Assembly: GCF_017654315.1 (NCBI RefSeq) | Contig: NZ_CP072203.1 | Span: 124,001 to 188,000 of the forward strand | From: Gordonia polyisoprenivorans | GTDB lineage: Bacteria; Actinomycetota; Actinomycetes; Mycobacteriales; Mycobacteriaceae | Length of the DNA: 64,000 nucleotides | Direction of reading: 5' to 3' | Shown here: positions 49,886 through 58,457 of the stretch, piece by piece | Position numbering within the stretch: the stretch's first letter is position 1 | Layout of the letters: each line of letters opens with the position of its first letter | Position numbers and translations under genes: made by a program | Notes under the pieces: model-generated | The model's database searches: none | The model's input: only the letters and a program-made list of their open reading frames with translations | Told to the model about the DNA's origin: nothing

Positions 49886-50174
49886 GATGACCTTCGCGGT
49901 GCGCTGGCCGGACGGGCGTGTGCAGGAATGCTATTCGCCGTCGCTGGTCGTCCACGATCATCTGAGCAGCGGCCATCACTACACGGTCGCCGAGTTCCGC
50001 GCCCGCAGCCTCGTCGCACTCGGTGAGGCAGCCGAGCGCGTCCGCGCGAAGTTCGGTTTCGCCTGCACCTCGGCGGCGGTGACAGCCGAAGCGATCACCG
50101 TCACCGCAACCGATTTCGCCGACGACGCCGTCGTCGAAGTCCTGAGCATGCACCCGCCCCTCCCCCCCCCCTGA
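49878..50174 (+). CDS. MSMEG_0570-family nitrogen starvation response protein
   Basis: This 98-residue protein starts at ATG 49878 inside the end of the nitrilase gene, in another frame. It reads FAVRWPDGRVQECYSPS and HYTVAEFRARSLVALGEAAE, the family pattern. It ends in a Pro-rich tail encoded by a run of ten C (50162-50171) that directly abuts the stop codon. Function unknown; it is always found with the nitrilase and radical SAM genes. Confidence 0.9.
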   Translation: MPEMTFAVRWPDGRVQECYSPSLVVHDHLSSGHHYTVAEFRARSLVALGEAAERVRAKFGFACTSAAVTAEAITVTATDFADDAVVEVLSMHPPLPPP

Positions 50175-50198
50175 ATCCCCACATCGTTCGGAGCTCCC

Positions 50199-51485
50199 AT
50201 GAGCACTTCCGCCCATCCCCCGCACATCCCCGTCGTCATCGTCGGCGGCGGCCAGGCCGGCCTGTCGGTCAGTTGGTATCTCGGCAAGGCGCACATCGAT
50301 CACGTGGTCATCGAGAGCGACACACCCATGCACGCCTGGGCCGACACCCGTTGGGACAACTTCACCCTCGTCACCCCCAACTGGCATTGCCGGCTGCCCG
50401 GCTGCTCCTACGACGGCGCCGATCCCGACGGGTTCATGACCCGCGACGAGGTGGTCACCTGGCTCGCGGGCTGGCTGGAGACCTTCGAGCCGCCGCTGCG
50501 CACCCACACCACCGTGACGCGCCTGTCCCGAATCGCCGACGACCGATTCGAGCTGACCGTGAGCGGCGACGCCGGCGAGGAAGTACTCACCTGCGATCAG
50601 GTGGTCATCGCCACCGGCGGCTACCCACTGCCCGTCGTCCCAGCATTCGCCTCCTCGCTCGATCCCGCTGTCACACAGATCCATTCCGAGCAGTACCGCA
50701 ACGCCGACCAACTGCCCGAGGGGGCGGTGCTCGTCGTCGGGTCCGGTCAGTCGGGGGCGCAGATCGCCGAGGATCTCCATCTCGCCGGCCGCGAGGTACA
50801 TCTCGCGATCGGCAACGCTCCCCGCGTCGCGCGCACCTACCGTGGACGCGACTGCATGACGTGGCTGGCCGAGATGGGCCTCTACGACACCCCGGCGCAG
50901 GAGTATCCCGGCGGAAAGGCCGCCCGAGAGAAGACCAACCACTATGTCACCGGGCGTGACGGCGGCCGTGACATCGACCTGCGGCGTTTCGCGCTCGAGG
51001 GGATGCGGTTGTACGGCACCCTCATCGACGGGAAAGACAGCGGCCTACGATTCGCGCCGACGCTGACCGCGGCCCTCGACAACGCCGATACGGTGTACAA
51101 CTCCATCTGCGCCGACATCGACCGCCACATCGAGGCCAACGGCATCGACGCACCTCCACCGACCCGATACACCCCGGTGTGGCAACCCGATTCGCAACCC
51201 GAGTCCCTCGATCTGGCCGACGCCGGCATCACCTCCATCGTCTGGGCGATCGGCTACCGACCCGACTACCGGTGGATCGAGGCCAGCGCCTTCGACGGGT
51301 CGGGCCGTCCGATGCAGACCCGCGGCATCACCGAGGTACCCGGTCTGAGTTTTGTCGGTCTGCCGTGGATGCACACCTGGGGCTCCGGACGATTCCTCGG
51401 CATCGACCGCGACGCTCGCCACATCGCGGAAACGATCTGCGAGGGCACCACCCGCTCACCGTTACGCCTCGCCGCGAGTCAATAA
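50199..51485 (+). CDS. MSMEG_0569-family flavin-dependent oxidoreductase
   Basis: This 428-residue flavoprotein monooxygenase-like enzyme has the FAD Rossmann motif VVIVGGGQAGLSVSWYLGK at the N-terminus. A second dinucleotide motif VLVVGSGQSGAQIAEDL near residue 180 is for NADPH, and a C-terminal strand ITSIVWAIGYRPD completes it. It resembles CzcO/YUCCA-type N- or Baeyer-Villiger-type monooxygenases. In the Nit1C pathway it probably hydroxylates an amine or oxidises an oxime-like intermediate toward the nitrile; this is inference. Confidence 0.92.
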   Translation: MSTSAHPPHIPVVIVGGGQAGLSVSWYLGKAHIDHVVIESDTPMHAWADTRWDNFTLVTPNWHCRLPGCSYDGADPDGFMTRDEVVTWLAGWLETFEPPLRTHTTVTRLSRIADDRFELTVSGDAGEEVLTCDQVVIATGGYPLPVVPAFASSLDPAVTQIHSEQYRNADQLPEGAVLVVGSGQSGAQIAEDLHLAGREVHLAIGNAPRVARTYRGRDCMTWLAEMGLYDTPAQEYPGGKAAREKTNHYVTGRDGGRDIDLRRFALEGMRLYGTLIDGKDSGLRFAPTLTAALDNADTVYNSICADIDRHIEANGIDAPPPTRYTPVWQPDSQPESLDLADAGITSIVWAIGYRPDYRWIEASAFDGSGRPMQTRGITEVPGLSFVGLPWMHTWGSGRFLGIDRDARHIAETICEGTTRSPLRLAASQ

Positions 51486-51520
51486 CCCTGCTCCCTCACC
51501 CCACCGATCGGAGGACGATC

Positions 51521-52576
51521 ATGAGCGTCTCCACCCGCGTCGACCTCGCACTGCTGGGCATCCGGGGCACGCCACCGGTCCATCGCACCGGCGGTGCCGG
51601 TCCGAGCGATGACGGTCACCTCGTCATCGACGGACTGCACGCCGCAATCCCCCGGAACGACAACAGCCCCTTCATCTTCGACGGTGATCGCGTCCTCCTC
51701 GACGGAGAGGACGTCGGCGTGCAGATCAGCCCGATCGGCCGGCCGAGATTCTACGATCTCGCCACCACCGACGGAGTTCCGTACGAGCAGATCGCGAGGC
51801 TGCACGGTCAGAACGTCTTGGCCACCACCGTCGTTCAGACCTGCATCCGCTACGCCGAGGATCAACGCTGCCGGTTCTGCTCCATCGAGGAGTCGCTGCG
51901 AGCCGGTTCCACGACCGCGGTCAAGCGACCCCACGAACTCGCCGAGGTCGCGCGTGCCGCCGTCGACCTCGACGGTGTGACCCAGATGGTGATGACGACC
52001 GGGACGTCGGCCGGACATGACCGGGGCGCACGGCATCTCGCACGATGCGTCCGCGCGGTGAAGGACGCCGCCCCCGACCTCCCCATCCAGGTGCAGTGCG
52101 AGCCGCCCGCCGATCTCTCGGTCCTGGGCGACCTGCGCGACGCCGGTGCCGATGCGATCGGCATCCACGTCGAATCCCTCGACGACGAGGTCCGACGCCG
52201 GTGGATGCCGGGGAAGTCGACGGTACCGCTCGCCGAATACCGGGCGGCCTGGGCCGAGGCCGTCCGCGTGTTCGGCCGCAACCAGGTCTCCACCTACCTC
52301 CTCGTCGGATTGGGCGAGGATGCCGACGAGATGATCTCCGGCGCCAAGGAACTCGCCGACATGGGGGTCTACCCGTTCATCGTGCCGTTCCGCCCGCAAC
52401 AGGGCACCCTGGCTGTCGATGTGGATGGCGCCACCGGCCCCGACGCGGCGACGGTGGAGAAGATCAGCCGCGAGGTCGCGTCACACCTGCAGCTCATCGA
52501 CATGGCCGGCAGCGACCAACGCGCCGGATGCGCCGCGTGCGGGGCGTGCAGCGTGCTGGCGAATGTCGTTGGGTGA
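51521..52576 (+). CDS. MSMEG_0568-family radical SAM protein
   Basis: This protein of about 351 residues has GGAGGA before ATG 51521. The expected 4Fe-4S motif appears as TCIRYAEDQRCRFCSIEE, that is CX8CX2C instead of the standard CX3CX2C. TIM-barrel features follow, including MVMTTGTSAGHDRGARHL (glycine-rich SAM loop) and YLLVGLGEDADEMISG. A C-terminal cysteine triplet AGCAACGACSVL could bind a second cluster. It belongs to the biotin synthase-like branch and is the signature enzyme of the Nit1C cluster; the reaction is unknown. Confidence 0.92.
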   Translation: MSVSTRVDLALLGIRGTPPVHRTGGAGPSDDGHLVIDGLHAAIPRNDNSPFIFDGDRVLLDGEDVGVQISPIGRPRFYDLATTDGVPYEQIARLHGQNVLATTVVQTCIRYAEDQRCRFCSIEESLRAGSTTAVKRPHELAEVARAAVDLDGVTQMVMTTGTSAGHDRGARHLARCVRAVKDAAPDLPIQVQCEPPADLSVLGDLRDAGADAIGIHVESLDDEVRRRWMPGKSTVPLAEYRAAWAEAVRVFGRNQVSTYLLVGLGEDADEMISGAKELADMGVYPFIVPFRPQQGTLAVDVDGATGPDAATVEKISREVASHLQLIDMAGSDQRAGCAACGACSVLANVVG

Positions 52577-52580
52577 GAAC

Positions 52581-54038
52581 ATGCTCGACCACCGGACCCT
52601 CCCCCACGCCGCACCACCCGCTCCCGCTCGGGGTGACCTCTCGATCCTCGCGGGCACCCCGCATCGTCGACAGCCCGGCAACGACACCACCCACCTGATC
52701 CGCATCGCCGACTCCCCCGCCGAGATGGAAGCGTATCGGGCTCTGCGGCGCGCCGAGTTCGTGGTCCGGCAGGGACTTTTCGACGGAAGCGATGCCGACG
52801 ACGTCGACGACGATCCACGCATGGTGGCGTTGATCGCGGTCACCGATGACGGTGCCGTGGTCGGCGGGGTGCGGGTGGCTCCCTGTCTGGACCCCGACAT
52901 CGGATATTGGGCGGGCAGCCGACTCGTCGTCGACCCCGACCGTCCGATCCGCGGTGTGGGCGCGGCATTGATCCGGGCCGCGTGCGCCTACGTGGAGACC
53001 GCGGGCGCACTACGGTTCGACGCATGCGTCCAGGACCGTTTCGCCGGGTTGTTCACCGGACTCGGCTGGGAGGACTGCGGCGCCGACGTCACCGTGCGCG
53101 GCCGGGCTCATCGCCGGATGCGGTGGCCGATCGGTCGCATCCAGCGAGCCGCCGACGCCACCAAAGCACCTCTGGCGCAGGTTCTCACGCCGTTCCAGTC
53201 CCAACCGATGGGGTTGGGTCCGGCGGGATTTCGCGGTGACGACGGCGCGCCGGTCCCGGGTACCGATCTGATCGCGGCGTGCGACGCGATCGTTCCGTCC
53301 ATGGTCGAGCGGGATCCCGAGTGGGCCGGGTGGTGCTCGGTACTGGTCAACCTCAACGACCTTGCCGCGATGGGCGCGACGCCGGTCGGTCTGCTCGACG
53401 CGGTCGGCGGCCCGACCCGAGCACACGTCGAACGCGTGGTCCGCGGTATCGCCGAGGCCGCCAATGCCTGGGGCACAGCGGTTCTCGGTGGCCACACGCA
53501 GTTCGGGGCGCCGTCGGCGCTGTCGGTGACCGCGCTGGGCCGCACCGACCATCCGATCGCCGCGGGCGCCGGGCGCGTCGGCGACGTCGTGTCCCTGCTC
53601 GCCGACACCACCGGCGGATGGCGACCCGGATATCACGGAAGGCAATGGGACAGCACCAGTTCCCGCCGGCCCGACGAGCTGCGACGGATGACGGGGTTGC
53701 CTGCGCGGTTGCGCCCGCGCGCCGCGAAAGATGTCAGCATGGCCGGGGTGGTCGGCACGTTGGGAATGCTCGCGGAAGCGTCGGGGACCGGCGCCGAACT
53801 CGATGTCGCCGCGGTGCCGCGACCTGCCGAGGCCGCGATGGGTGACTGGCTCACCTGTTTTCCGGGGTACGGCATGCTCCTCGCCGACACCCGACCCGCC
53901 GATCCCGGGCCGGCCGCACCCGTGACCTCGGCAGCATGTGGACGTCTGGTGGCGGGCGCCGGGGTGCGGCTGCGCTGGCCGGACGGGGTCAGTACCGTCG
54001 CCGTGGCCTGCGGTGTGACCGGACTCGGGGCGGCATGA
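52581..54038 (+). CDS. MSMEG_0567-family GNAT acetyltransferase fused to AIR synthase-like domain
   Basis: This protein of about 485 residues starts 4 bp after the radical SAM gene. Residues about 25-190 form a GNAT domain (MEAYRALRRAEFVVRQGLF, then RPIRGVGAALIRAACAYVE as CoA loop). Residues about 200-485 form an AIR synthase/PurM-like ATP-binding domain (NLNDLAAMGATPVGLLDAVG, TAVLGGHTQFGAPSALSV). In cyanobacteria the two are separate genes (sll0786, sll0787); here they are fused, as in mycobacteria. An ATP-dependent cyclisation or phosphorylation combined with N-acetylation is plausible. Confidence 0.92.
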   Translation: MLDHRTLPHAAPPAPARGDLSILAGTPHRRQPGNDTTHLIRIADSPAEMEAYRALRRAEFVVRQGLFDGSDADDVDDDPRMVALIAVTDDGAVVGGVRVAPCLDPDIGYWAGSRLVVDPDRPIRGVGAALIRAACAYVETAGALRFDACVQDRFAGLFTGLGWEDCGADVTVRGRAHRRMRWPIGRIQRAADATKAPLAQVLTPFQSQPMGLGPAGFRGDDGAPVPGTDLIAACDAIVPSMVERDPEWAGWCSVLVNLNDLAAMGATPVGLLDAVGGPTRAHVERVVRGIAEAANAWGTAVLGGHTQFGAPSALSVTALGRTDHPIAAGAGRVGDVVSLLADTTGGWRPGYHGRQWDSTSSRRPDELRRMTGLPARLRPRAAKDVSMAGVVGTLGMLAEASGTGAELDVAAVPRPAEAAMGDWLTCFPGYGMLLADTRPADPGPAAPVTSAACGRLVAGAGVRLRWPDGVSTVAVACGVTGLGAA

Positions 54039-54081
54039 GTTACCCCTCGAACGACCAGCTCGCTCGGTAGGCTGGGCGTCC

Positions 54082-54933
54082 ATGACAACCGTGACACTCG
54101 GAGCTCTCGCCGCGCACTTCGGCCGCGACGTCGAGCGCGCAGTGTCCAAGGCGCTGGGCATCATCGAGGCCGCCGCACGCGAGGGTGTGGACCTGCTGGT
54201 GTTTCCCGACGCGGCACTCGGCGGGTACATCGGCGATCTTCGCGCGCCCGACGTCGACGACCTGCCACCCACCCTCGACCGTGACGGACCCGAATTGGCT
54301 GCCATCGCCACCGCCGCGGGAAAGATGGTGGTGTGCATCGGTTATGCCGAGGCAGCCGATGGGGTTCGGTACAACTCGGCGGTCTGTGTCAACGGTGACG
54401 GTGTGCTCGGAACACATCGCAAGGTGCACCAGCCCGCCGGCGAGTCCCTCGCGTACACGGCCGGTGATCGGTTCGAGGCGTTCGACACCCCGATCGGCCG
54501 GCTCGGCATGCTGATCGACTACGACAAGACCTTTCCGGAGTCGGCGCGCACTCTGGCTCTCGACGGGGCGACGACCATCGCCGCGCTCTCGGCCTGGCCG
54601 GCCAGCGTCACCGACCGTGCTGCACGGCTACCCGCCGACCGCCAGTCGCGCCTGTTCGACCTCTACGACAGTGCCCGCGCCGCGGAAAACCAGGTGTTCG
54701 TGGTGTCGTCGAATCTGACCGGCATCACCGGGTCGCTGCGATTCCTGGGTCAGGCCAAGGTCGTCGGCCCCGGCGGTGACATCCTGACGACCACCCGTTC
54801 CAAGGGTGGGCTGGCCAAGGTCACCGTCGACGTCGAGCACGAGATCGGCCGGGCCCGTAGGGTTCTGGACCACCTGGCCGAGTTGCGCACCGACGCCTAC
54901 CGGTTGCCGAGCGATACCGAGATCAGGAGATGA
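54082..54933 (+). CDS. Nitrilase-superfamily protein lacking the catalytic cysteine (MSMEG_0566-like)
   Basis: This 283-residue protein has the full carbon-nitrogen hydrolase fold and aligns along its length with the nitrilase at 48995-49885. The Glu of the triad is Asp here (LLVFPDAALGGY). The Lys is kept (HRKVHQPAGES). The nucleophilic Cys position is Asp (GMLIDYDKTFPE versus GLQICYDKAFPE). The reading frame is intact with no other damage, and the gene sits inside the operon between the GNAT/AIR synthase fusion and the glycosyltransferase. It is therefore probably a maintained non-hydrolytic paralogue, perhaps a lyase, binding or regulatory subunit. The loss of nucleophile is directly visible; the role is unknown. 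Confidence 0.9.
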   Translation: MTTVTLGALAAHFGRDVERAVSKALGIIEAAAREGVDLLVFPDAALGGYIGDLRAPDVDDLPPTLDRDGPELAAIATAAGKMVVCIGYAEAADGVRYNSAVCVNGDGVLGTHRKVHQPAGESLAYTAGDRFEAFDTPIGRLGMLIDYDKTFPESARTLALDGATTIAALSAWPASVTDRAARLPADRQSRLFDLYDSARAAENQVFVVSSNLTGITGSLRFLGQAKVVGPGGDILTTTRSKGGLAKVTVDVEHEIGRARRVLDHLAELRTDAYRLPSDTEIRR

Positions 54934-56036
54934 CGAACTCCATGCGCATTGCACTCCTGACGTATTCGACCAAACCGCGTGGCGGGGTGGTCCACACCCT
55001 CAATCTCGCCGAGGCACTGGCCGATCAGGGCGCCGAGGTGACGGTGTGGTCGTTGGCGCGAGGAGGCGACGAGGGATTCTTCCGAACCGTGAATCCATCG
55101 GTCGCGGTGCGCCTCATCCCGTTTCCCGATCGTGAGAACGAGTCCATCACCGACCGGATCATGCGGTCGATCACCACGATGCGTGAACAGTTCGACGCCA
55201 CCGCCACCGACATCGTGCACGCCCAGGACTGCATCAGTGCCAACGCCGTCGGACGTTGCATCCGCACGATCCACCATCTCGACCAATTCACCACCCCGAT
55301 CCTCGTCGATTGCCACGAGAAGGCCGTCGTCAACCCGTATGCGCGGATCTGCGTGTCACGATCGGTCGCCGAGGAGGTTCGAGCCGGATGGGGACTGCAC
55401 CCCACGGTGATTCCCAACGGGGTCGACCACACTCGATTCTCGGTCGCGGCGGGCCCGGAGCCTTCGGCCGCCACCGATCGACAGCAATGGCAGAATCGGT
55501 TGGGCCCCTTCGTGTTGGCGGTCGGTGGTATCGAACCCCGCAAGGGCAGTATCGATCTCGTCGAGGCCTTCGCGTTGCTGCGGGCTCGCATCCCGGACCT
55601 GTCACTCGTCTTCGCCGGCGGTGAGACCCTCTTCGACTACCGCGACTATCGCGCGGAATTCGACCGGCGCGCCCACGATCTCGGGGTCGAGCCCGTTGTG
55701 CTCGGGGCGGTCGCCGACGAGGTACTGCCGTCGCTGGTCGCCGCGTGTGACGTCTTCGCCTTCCCGTCGACCAAGGAGGGATTCGGCCTGGCCGCCATGG
55801 AGGCACTGGCCGCCGGCCGCCCCGTCGTCGCCCGCGATCTGCCGATCCTCCGTGAGGTGTTCGGTGAGACCGTGCGGTACGCCACCGATCCTGCCGACCT
55901 CGCCGACCACCTTGCCGCCGCCCTCGCCGATCCGGATTCGCGAGTCGACGCCGGTCACGCCCTGACCCGATCCCTCACCTGGGAATCCGCCGCGAGGGCG
56001 CACCTGGATTTCTATCGCGAGCATCCGACCTGGTAG
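54930..56036 (+). CDS. MSMEG_0565-family glycosyltransferase (GT4)
   Basis: This GT-B glycosyltransferase of about 368 residues overlaps the previous stop by four bases. The N-terminal domain starts MRIALLTYSTKPRGGVVHTL. IPNGVDHTRFS joins the domains. The donor site contains LAVGGIEPRKGSIDLVEAF and STKEGFGLAAMEALAAGRPV (E-x7-E). It is the last gene of the Nit1C cluster and suggests that the pathway product is glycosylated or that a sugar conjugate is built. Palindromic repeats follow immediately. Confidence 0.92.
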   Translation: MTNSMRIALLTYSTKPRGGVVHTLNLAEALADQGAEVTVWSLARGGDEGFFRTVNPSVAVRLIPFPDRENESITDRIMRSITTMREQFDATATDIVHAQDCISANAVGRCIRTIHHLDQFTTPILVDCHEKAVVNPYARICVSRSVAEEVRAGWGLHPTVIPNGVDHTRFSVAAGPEPSAATDRQQWQNRLGPFVLAVGGIEPRKGSIDLVEAFALLRARIPDLSLVFAGGETLFDYRDYRAEFDRRAHDLGVEPVVLGAVADEVLPSLVAACDVFAFPSTKEGFGLAAMEALAAGRPVVARDLPILREVFGETVRYATDPADLADHLAAALADPDSRVDAGHALTRSLTWESAARAHLDFYREHPTW

Positions 56037-56069
56037 TGCGCGTGGGCTGGAACCAGCACCGTGGCAAGC

Positions 56070-56110
56070 GGTCTCGAGGCTCGGCGCACGCGCCTCACAC
56101 CTCGACCATC
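56070..56110 (-). repeat. Dispersed palindromic repeat, variant A
   Basis: GGTCTCGAGGC...CACCTCGACCATC is a 41-bp reverse-oriented copy of the family seen at 34215 and 35945, with core TCGGCGCACGCGCCTCA. Confidence 0.8.
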
Positions 56111-56155
56111 GGTGGGGAAAGCCGCGATGCTCCCCGACAACGGTCGCCGTTCCCC

Positions 56156-56201
56156 GATGGTCGAGGTGCCGAGGAAGCGCCAGCGACGAGGCCTCGAGAC
56201 C
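56156..56201 (+). repeat. Dispersed palindromic repeat, variant B
   Basis: GATGGTCGAGGTGCCGAGG...GAGGCCTCGAGACC is a 46-bp forward copy related to 35882-35925. The two copies (with 56070-56110) face each other and fill most of the 293-bp gap between the glycosyltransferase and the lysozyme gene. Confidence 0.8.
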
Positions 56202-56329
56202 CCCATATCCACCAAACGCGGTCAAAACCCCTGCCGGACTTGACCGTTACGGGAGCATCCGGCCACGAGTGTGTTACAGAAGTGACGGATGAGGTGTCAA
56301 CCGAGGCGTACAGACCTATCCTGGGGCGC

Positions 56330-57082
56330 ATGATGCGCCGTCGTCTTGTCATGTCCGCCACCGTCGCGACGGTGGTGGGTGTCGCCGGCTCGCTGACCGT
56401 TACGCCGGCTGCCGCGGCCCCGTCGGTCGGGCCGGATGTGTCGAGTTACCAGCATCCGAACGTGTCGCTGATCAACTGGTTCGCGGTGCGCGCCGCCGGC
56501 CAGCAGATCGCCATGGTGAAGGCGACCGAATCCCTCACCTATGTGAATCCGTACTTCGTTCCCGACAGCCTCACCATGCGTGCCGCCGGCCTCATCCGCG
56601 GCACCTATCACTACGCCGACCCCTCGCAATCAGCTGCCGCGCAAGCACTTTTCTACGCCGGGGTCGTGCTCGGGCAGAACGGAATGCTCGATCTCCCACC
56701 GGTTCTCGATCTGGAGAACTCCGGCGGGCTCAATCCGACGGACCTCGCCGCGTGGGTGCGGGAGTTCTTTGCCACCCTGGAGTCGCTGACCGGCCGCAAG
56801 ACGATCCTGTACACCTATCCGAAGTTCTGGGACACCGCGATGGGCGGCACCACCGAATTTGCCGACCACCCGCTATGGATCGCGTCCTACAACGGCCAGG
56901 CCGCACCGGAGATGCCCCACGGAGGCTGGAGCACGTGGACGTTCTGGCAGTACACGGATTCCGGACAGCTCCCCGGCATTCCGACGCCGGTCGATCTCAA
57001 CCGATTCAACGGCACCACACCGCAATTGCAGACAATGGGCAACGCCACCGGAACGGGTACGACCGGCATCCCCGGCAGCTGA
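56330..57082 (+). CDS. Secreted GH25 lysozyme-like muramidase
   Basis: This protein of about 250 residues starts at ATG 56330, with GGGGCG weakly complementary upstream. A Sec signal peptide (RRRLVMSATVATVVGVAGSL, cut near AAAA) is followed directly by the GH25 barrel. It has GPDVSSYQHPNVSLINW (first Asp), GTYHYADPSQS, LPPVLDLENSGGL (catalytic Asp-x-Glu) and WTFWQYTDSGQLPGI. It should cleave the glycan of peptidoglycan outside the membrane. No cell-wall binding domain follows. Confidence 0.92.
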   Translation: MMRRRLVMSATVATVVGVAGSLTVTPAAAAPSVGPDVSSYQHPNVSLINWFAVRAAGQQIAMVKATESLTYVNPYFVPDSLTMRAAGLIRGTYHYADPSQSAAAQALFYAGVVLGQNGMLDLPPVLDLENSGGLNPTDLAAWVREFFATLESLTGRKTILYTYPKFWDTAMGGTTEFADHPLWIASYNGQAAPEMPHGGWSTWTFWQYTDSGQLPGIPTPVDLNRFNGTTPQLQTMGNATGTGTTGIPGS

Positions 57083-57096
57083 GCAGGGCGAGTAGT

Positions 57097-57981
57097 TCAG
57101 CGGGCGACGGCGTCGGCAACCCGACGTAGGCCATCGACGACTGCCGCGATCGCCGCACGCGGATGGGGCCGGGTGAACGCCTCGTACACCCGCGCAGCGC
57201 GAACTCCCTTGAGCTCCAACGCGACCACGTCGGGATGCCGGGCCGCATGACGCGGCATCAGGGCGATCCCGTGATCGGCGGCGACGAGCGCCTCGATCGT
57301 CGTGAAGTCCAGCATTCGCTGGATCACCCGGGGTGCCACTCCGGTGAGCGCCGAGATCGATTGCAGCACATCGTCGACCGGGAACCCTCCCTCCACGCTG
57401 ATCCAGTCGCGGTCGGCGAGTTCGGAGCCCGCGACCCGCCGATGATCCGCGAGGTCCGAGGTGCGCGCGACGATCACGTCCAGCGGTTCGCGCATCAGCT
57501 CGGTGACGGTGACCCGCGGATCGGTCAGCGTGGGCATCCGCTCGTCGCGGTGGGTGACGACGATGTCGAAATCGGTCAACGCCGGTGCGGCCTCGGGGTA
57601 TCCGACGTCGAGGTGGAAGGCGTGCACGTCGATCCCCGCTTCAGCGGCCCGCGTCAGCACATCGGGCAGCAGCAGCGTCGCCCCCGACGGGAACATCGCC
57701 AGACGGACCGAGGCGTGACCGGATCGGTACGACGCCATCTCTTCCTGCGCCCGCTCCACCGCGGCGATGACGTCGTCGGCGCGCAGCACCAGCGCGTGGC
57801 CCGCACCGGTCAGACGGATGCGTCGACCGTCCGGTTCGAGCAGCGCCACACCGGCCTCTTCGGCGAGCACCTTGAGTTGTTGCGACACCGCCGACGGCGT
57901 CATGTGCAGCGCGTCGGCGACCGCGCCGATCGAGCCGCGGTCGGCGAACTCGCGCAGCAACCGCAGTCGACGAACCTCCAT
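57097..57981 (-). CDS. LysR-family regulator
   Basis: This 294-residue protein has an N-terminal winged helix (FADRGSIGAVADALHMTPSA, then VSQQLKVLAEEAG) and a LysR substrate-binding domain. It is of the small single-domain style found beside flavin enzymes and transporters in Actinobacteria. Divergent, with a 60-bp gap, from an SRPBCC gene and a luciferase-like oxidoreductase, which it may regulate. No clear inverted repeat was seen in the gap. Confidence 0.88.
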   Translation of the reverse strand: MEVRRLRLLREFADRGSIGAVADALHMTPSAVSQQLKVLAEEAGVALLEPDGRRIRLTGAGHALVLRADDVIAAVERAQEEMASYRSGHASVRLAMFPSGATLLLPDVLTRAAEAGIDVHAFHLDVGYPEAAPALTDFDIVVTHRDERMPTLTDPRVTVTELMREPLDVIVARTSDLADHRRVAGSELADRDWISVEGGFPVDDVLQSISALTGVAPRVIQRMLDFTTIEALVAADHGIALMPRHAARHPDVVALELKGVRAARVYEAFTRPHPRAAIAAVVDGLRRVADAVAR

Positions 57982-58041
57982 GGCGCGATCCTATGACCTC
58001 CACCCACCACGCATGTCGGACCCGGCACGCATGATGGATGA

Positions 58042-58449
58042 ATGCGTAGTCGCCACGTGAGTCACGTCATCGCCGCCGCGCCGGAGCACGTCTACGAGTT
58101 CGCGTCGGACCCGGGCAACCTGGCGCTCTGGGCGTCGGGGCTGGCGCAGGCACCGGTCACGCGCCGTGGCGACGACCTCGTCGTCGAATCCCCGATGGGC
58201 ACCGTCACCGTTCGCTTTGTCCCGCACAACGAGTTCGGCGTCATCGACCACGACGTGACCCTTCCGTCGGGGTCGACGGTCACCAATCCGGTGCGGGTGC
58301 TGGCCCACCCCGACGGCTCGGAAGTGGTCTTCATCCTGCGCCAACTCGACCTCACCGACGAGGAGTTCGACCGTGACGCGGCGACGGTCGCGGCCGATCT
58401 TGCCCGCCTCGCCGACCTGGTGGAACAAAGCGGACCCAAGTCCGGTTAA
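58042..58449 (+). CDS. SRPBCC-family protein
   Basis: This 135-residue START/polyketide-cyclase-like protein begins VSHVIAAAPEHVYEFASDPGNLALW, the standard first strand and helix. It continues with EFGVIDHDVTLPSGSTVTNP and a C-terminal long helix FDRDAATVAADLARLADLVE. Such proteins bind small hydrophobic ligands; none can be named. It is 9 bp upstream of the luciferase-like gene and probably co-transcribed. Confidence 0.82.
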   Translation: MRSRHVSHVIAAAPEHVYEFASDPGNLALWASGLAQAPVTRRGDDLVVESPMGTVTVRFVPHNEFGVIDHDVTLPSGSTVTNPVRVLAHPDGSEVVFILRQLDLTDEEFDRDAATVAADLARLADLVEQSGPKSG

Positions 58450-58457
58450 CTGGTGTC

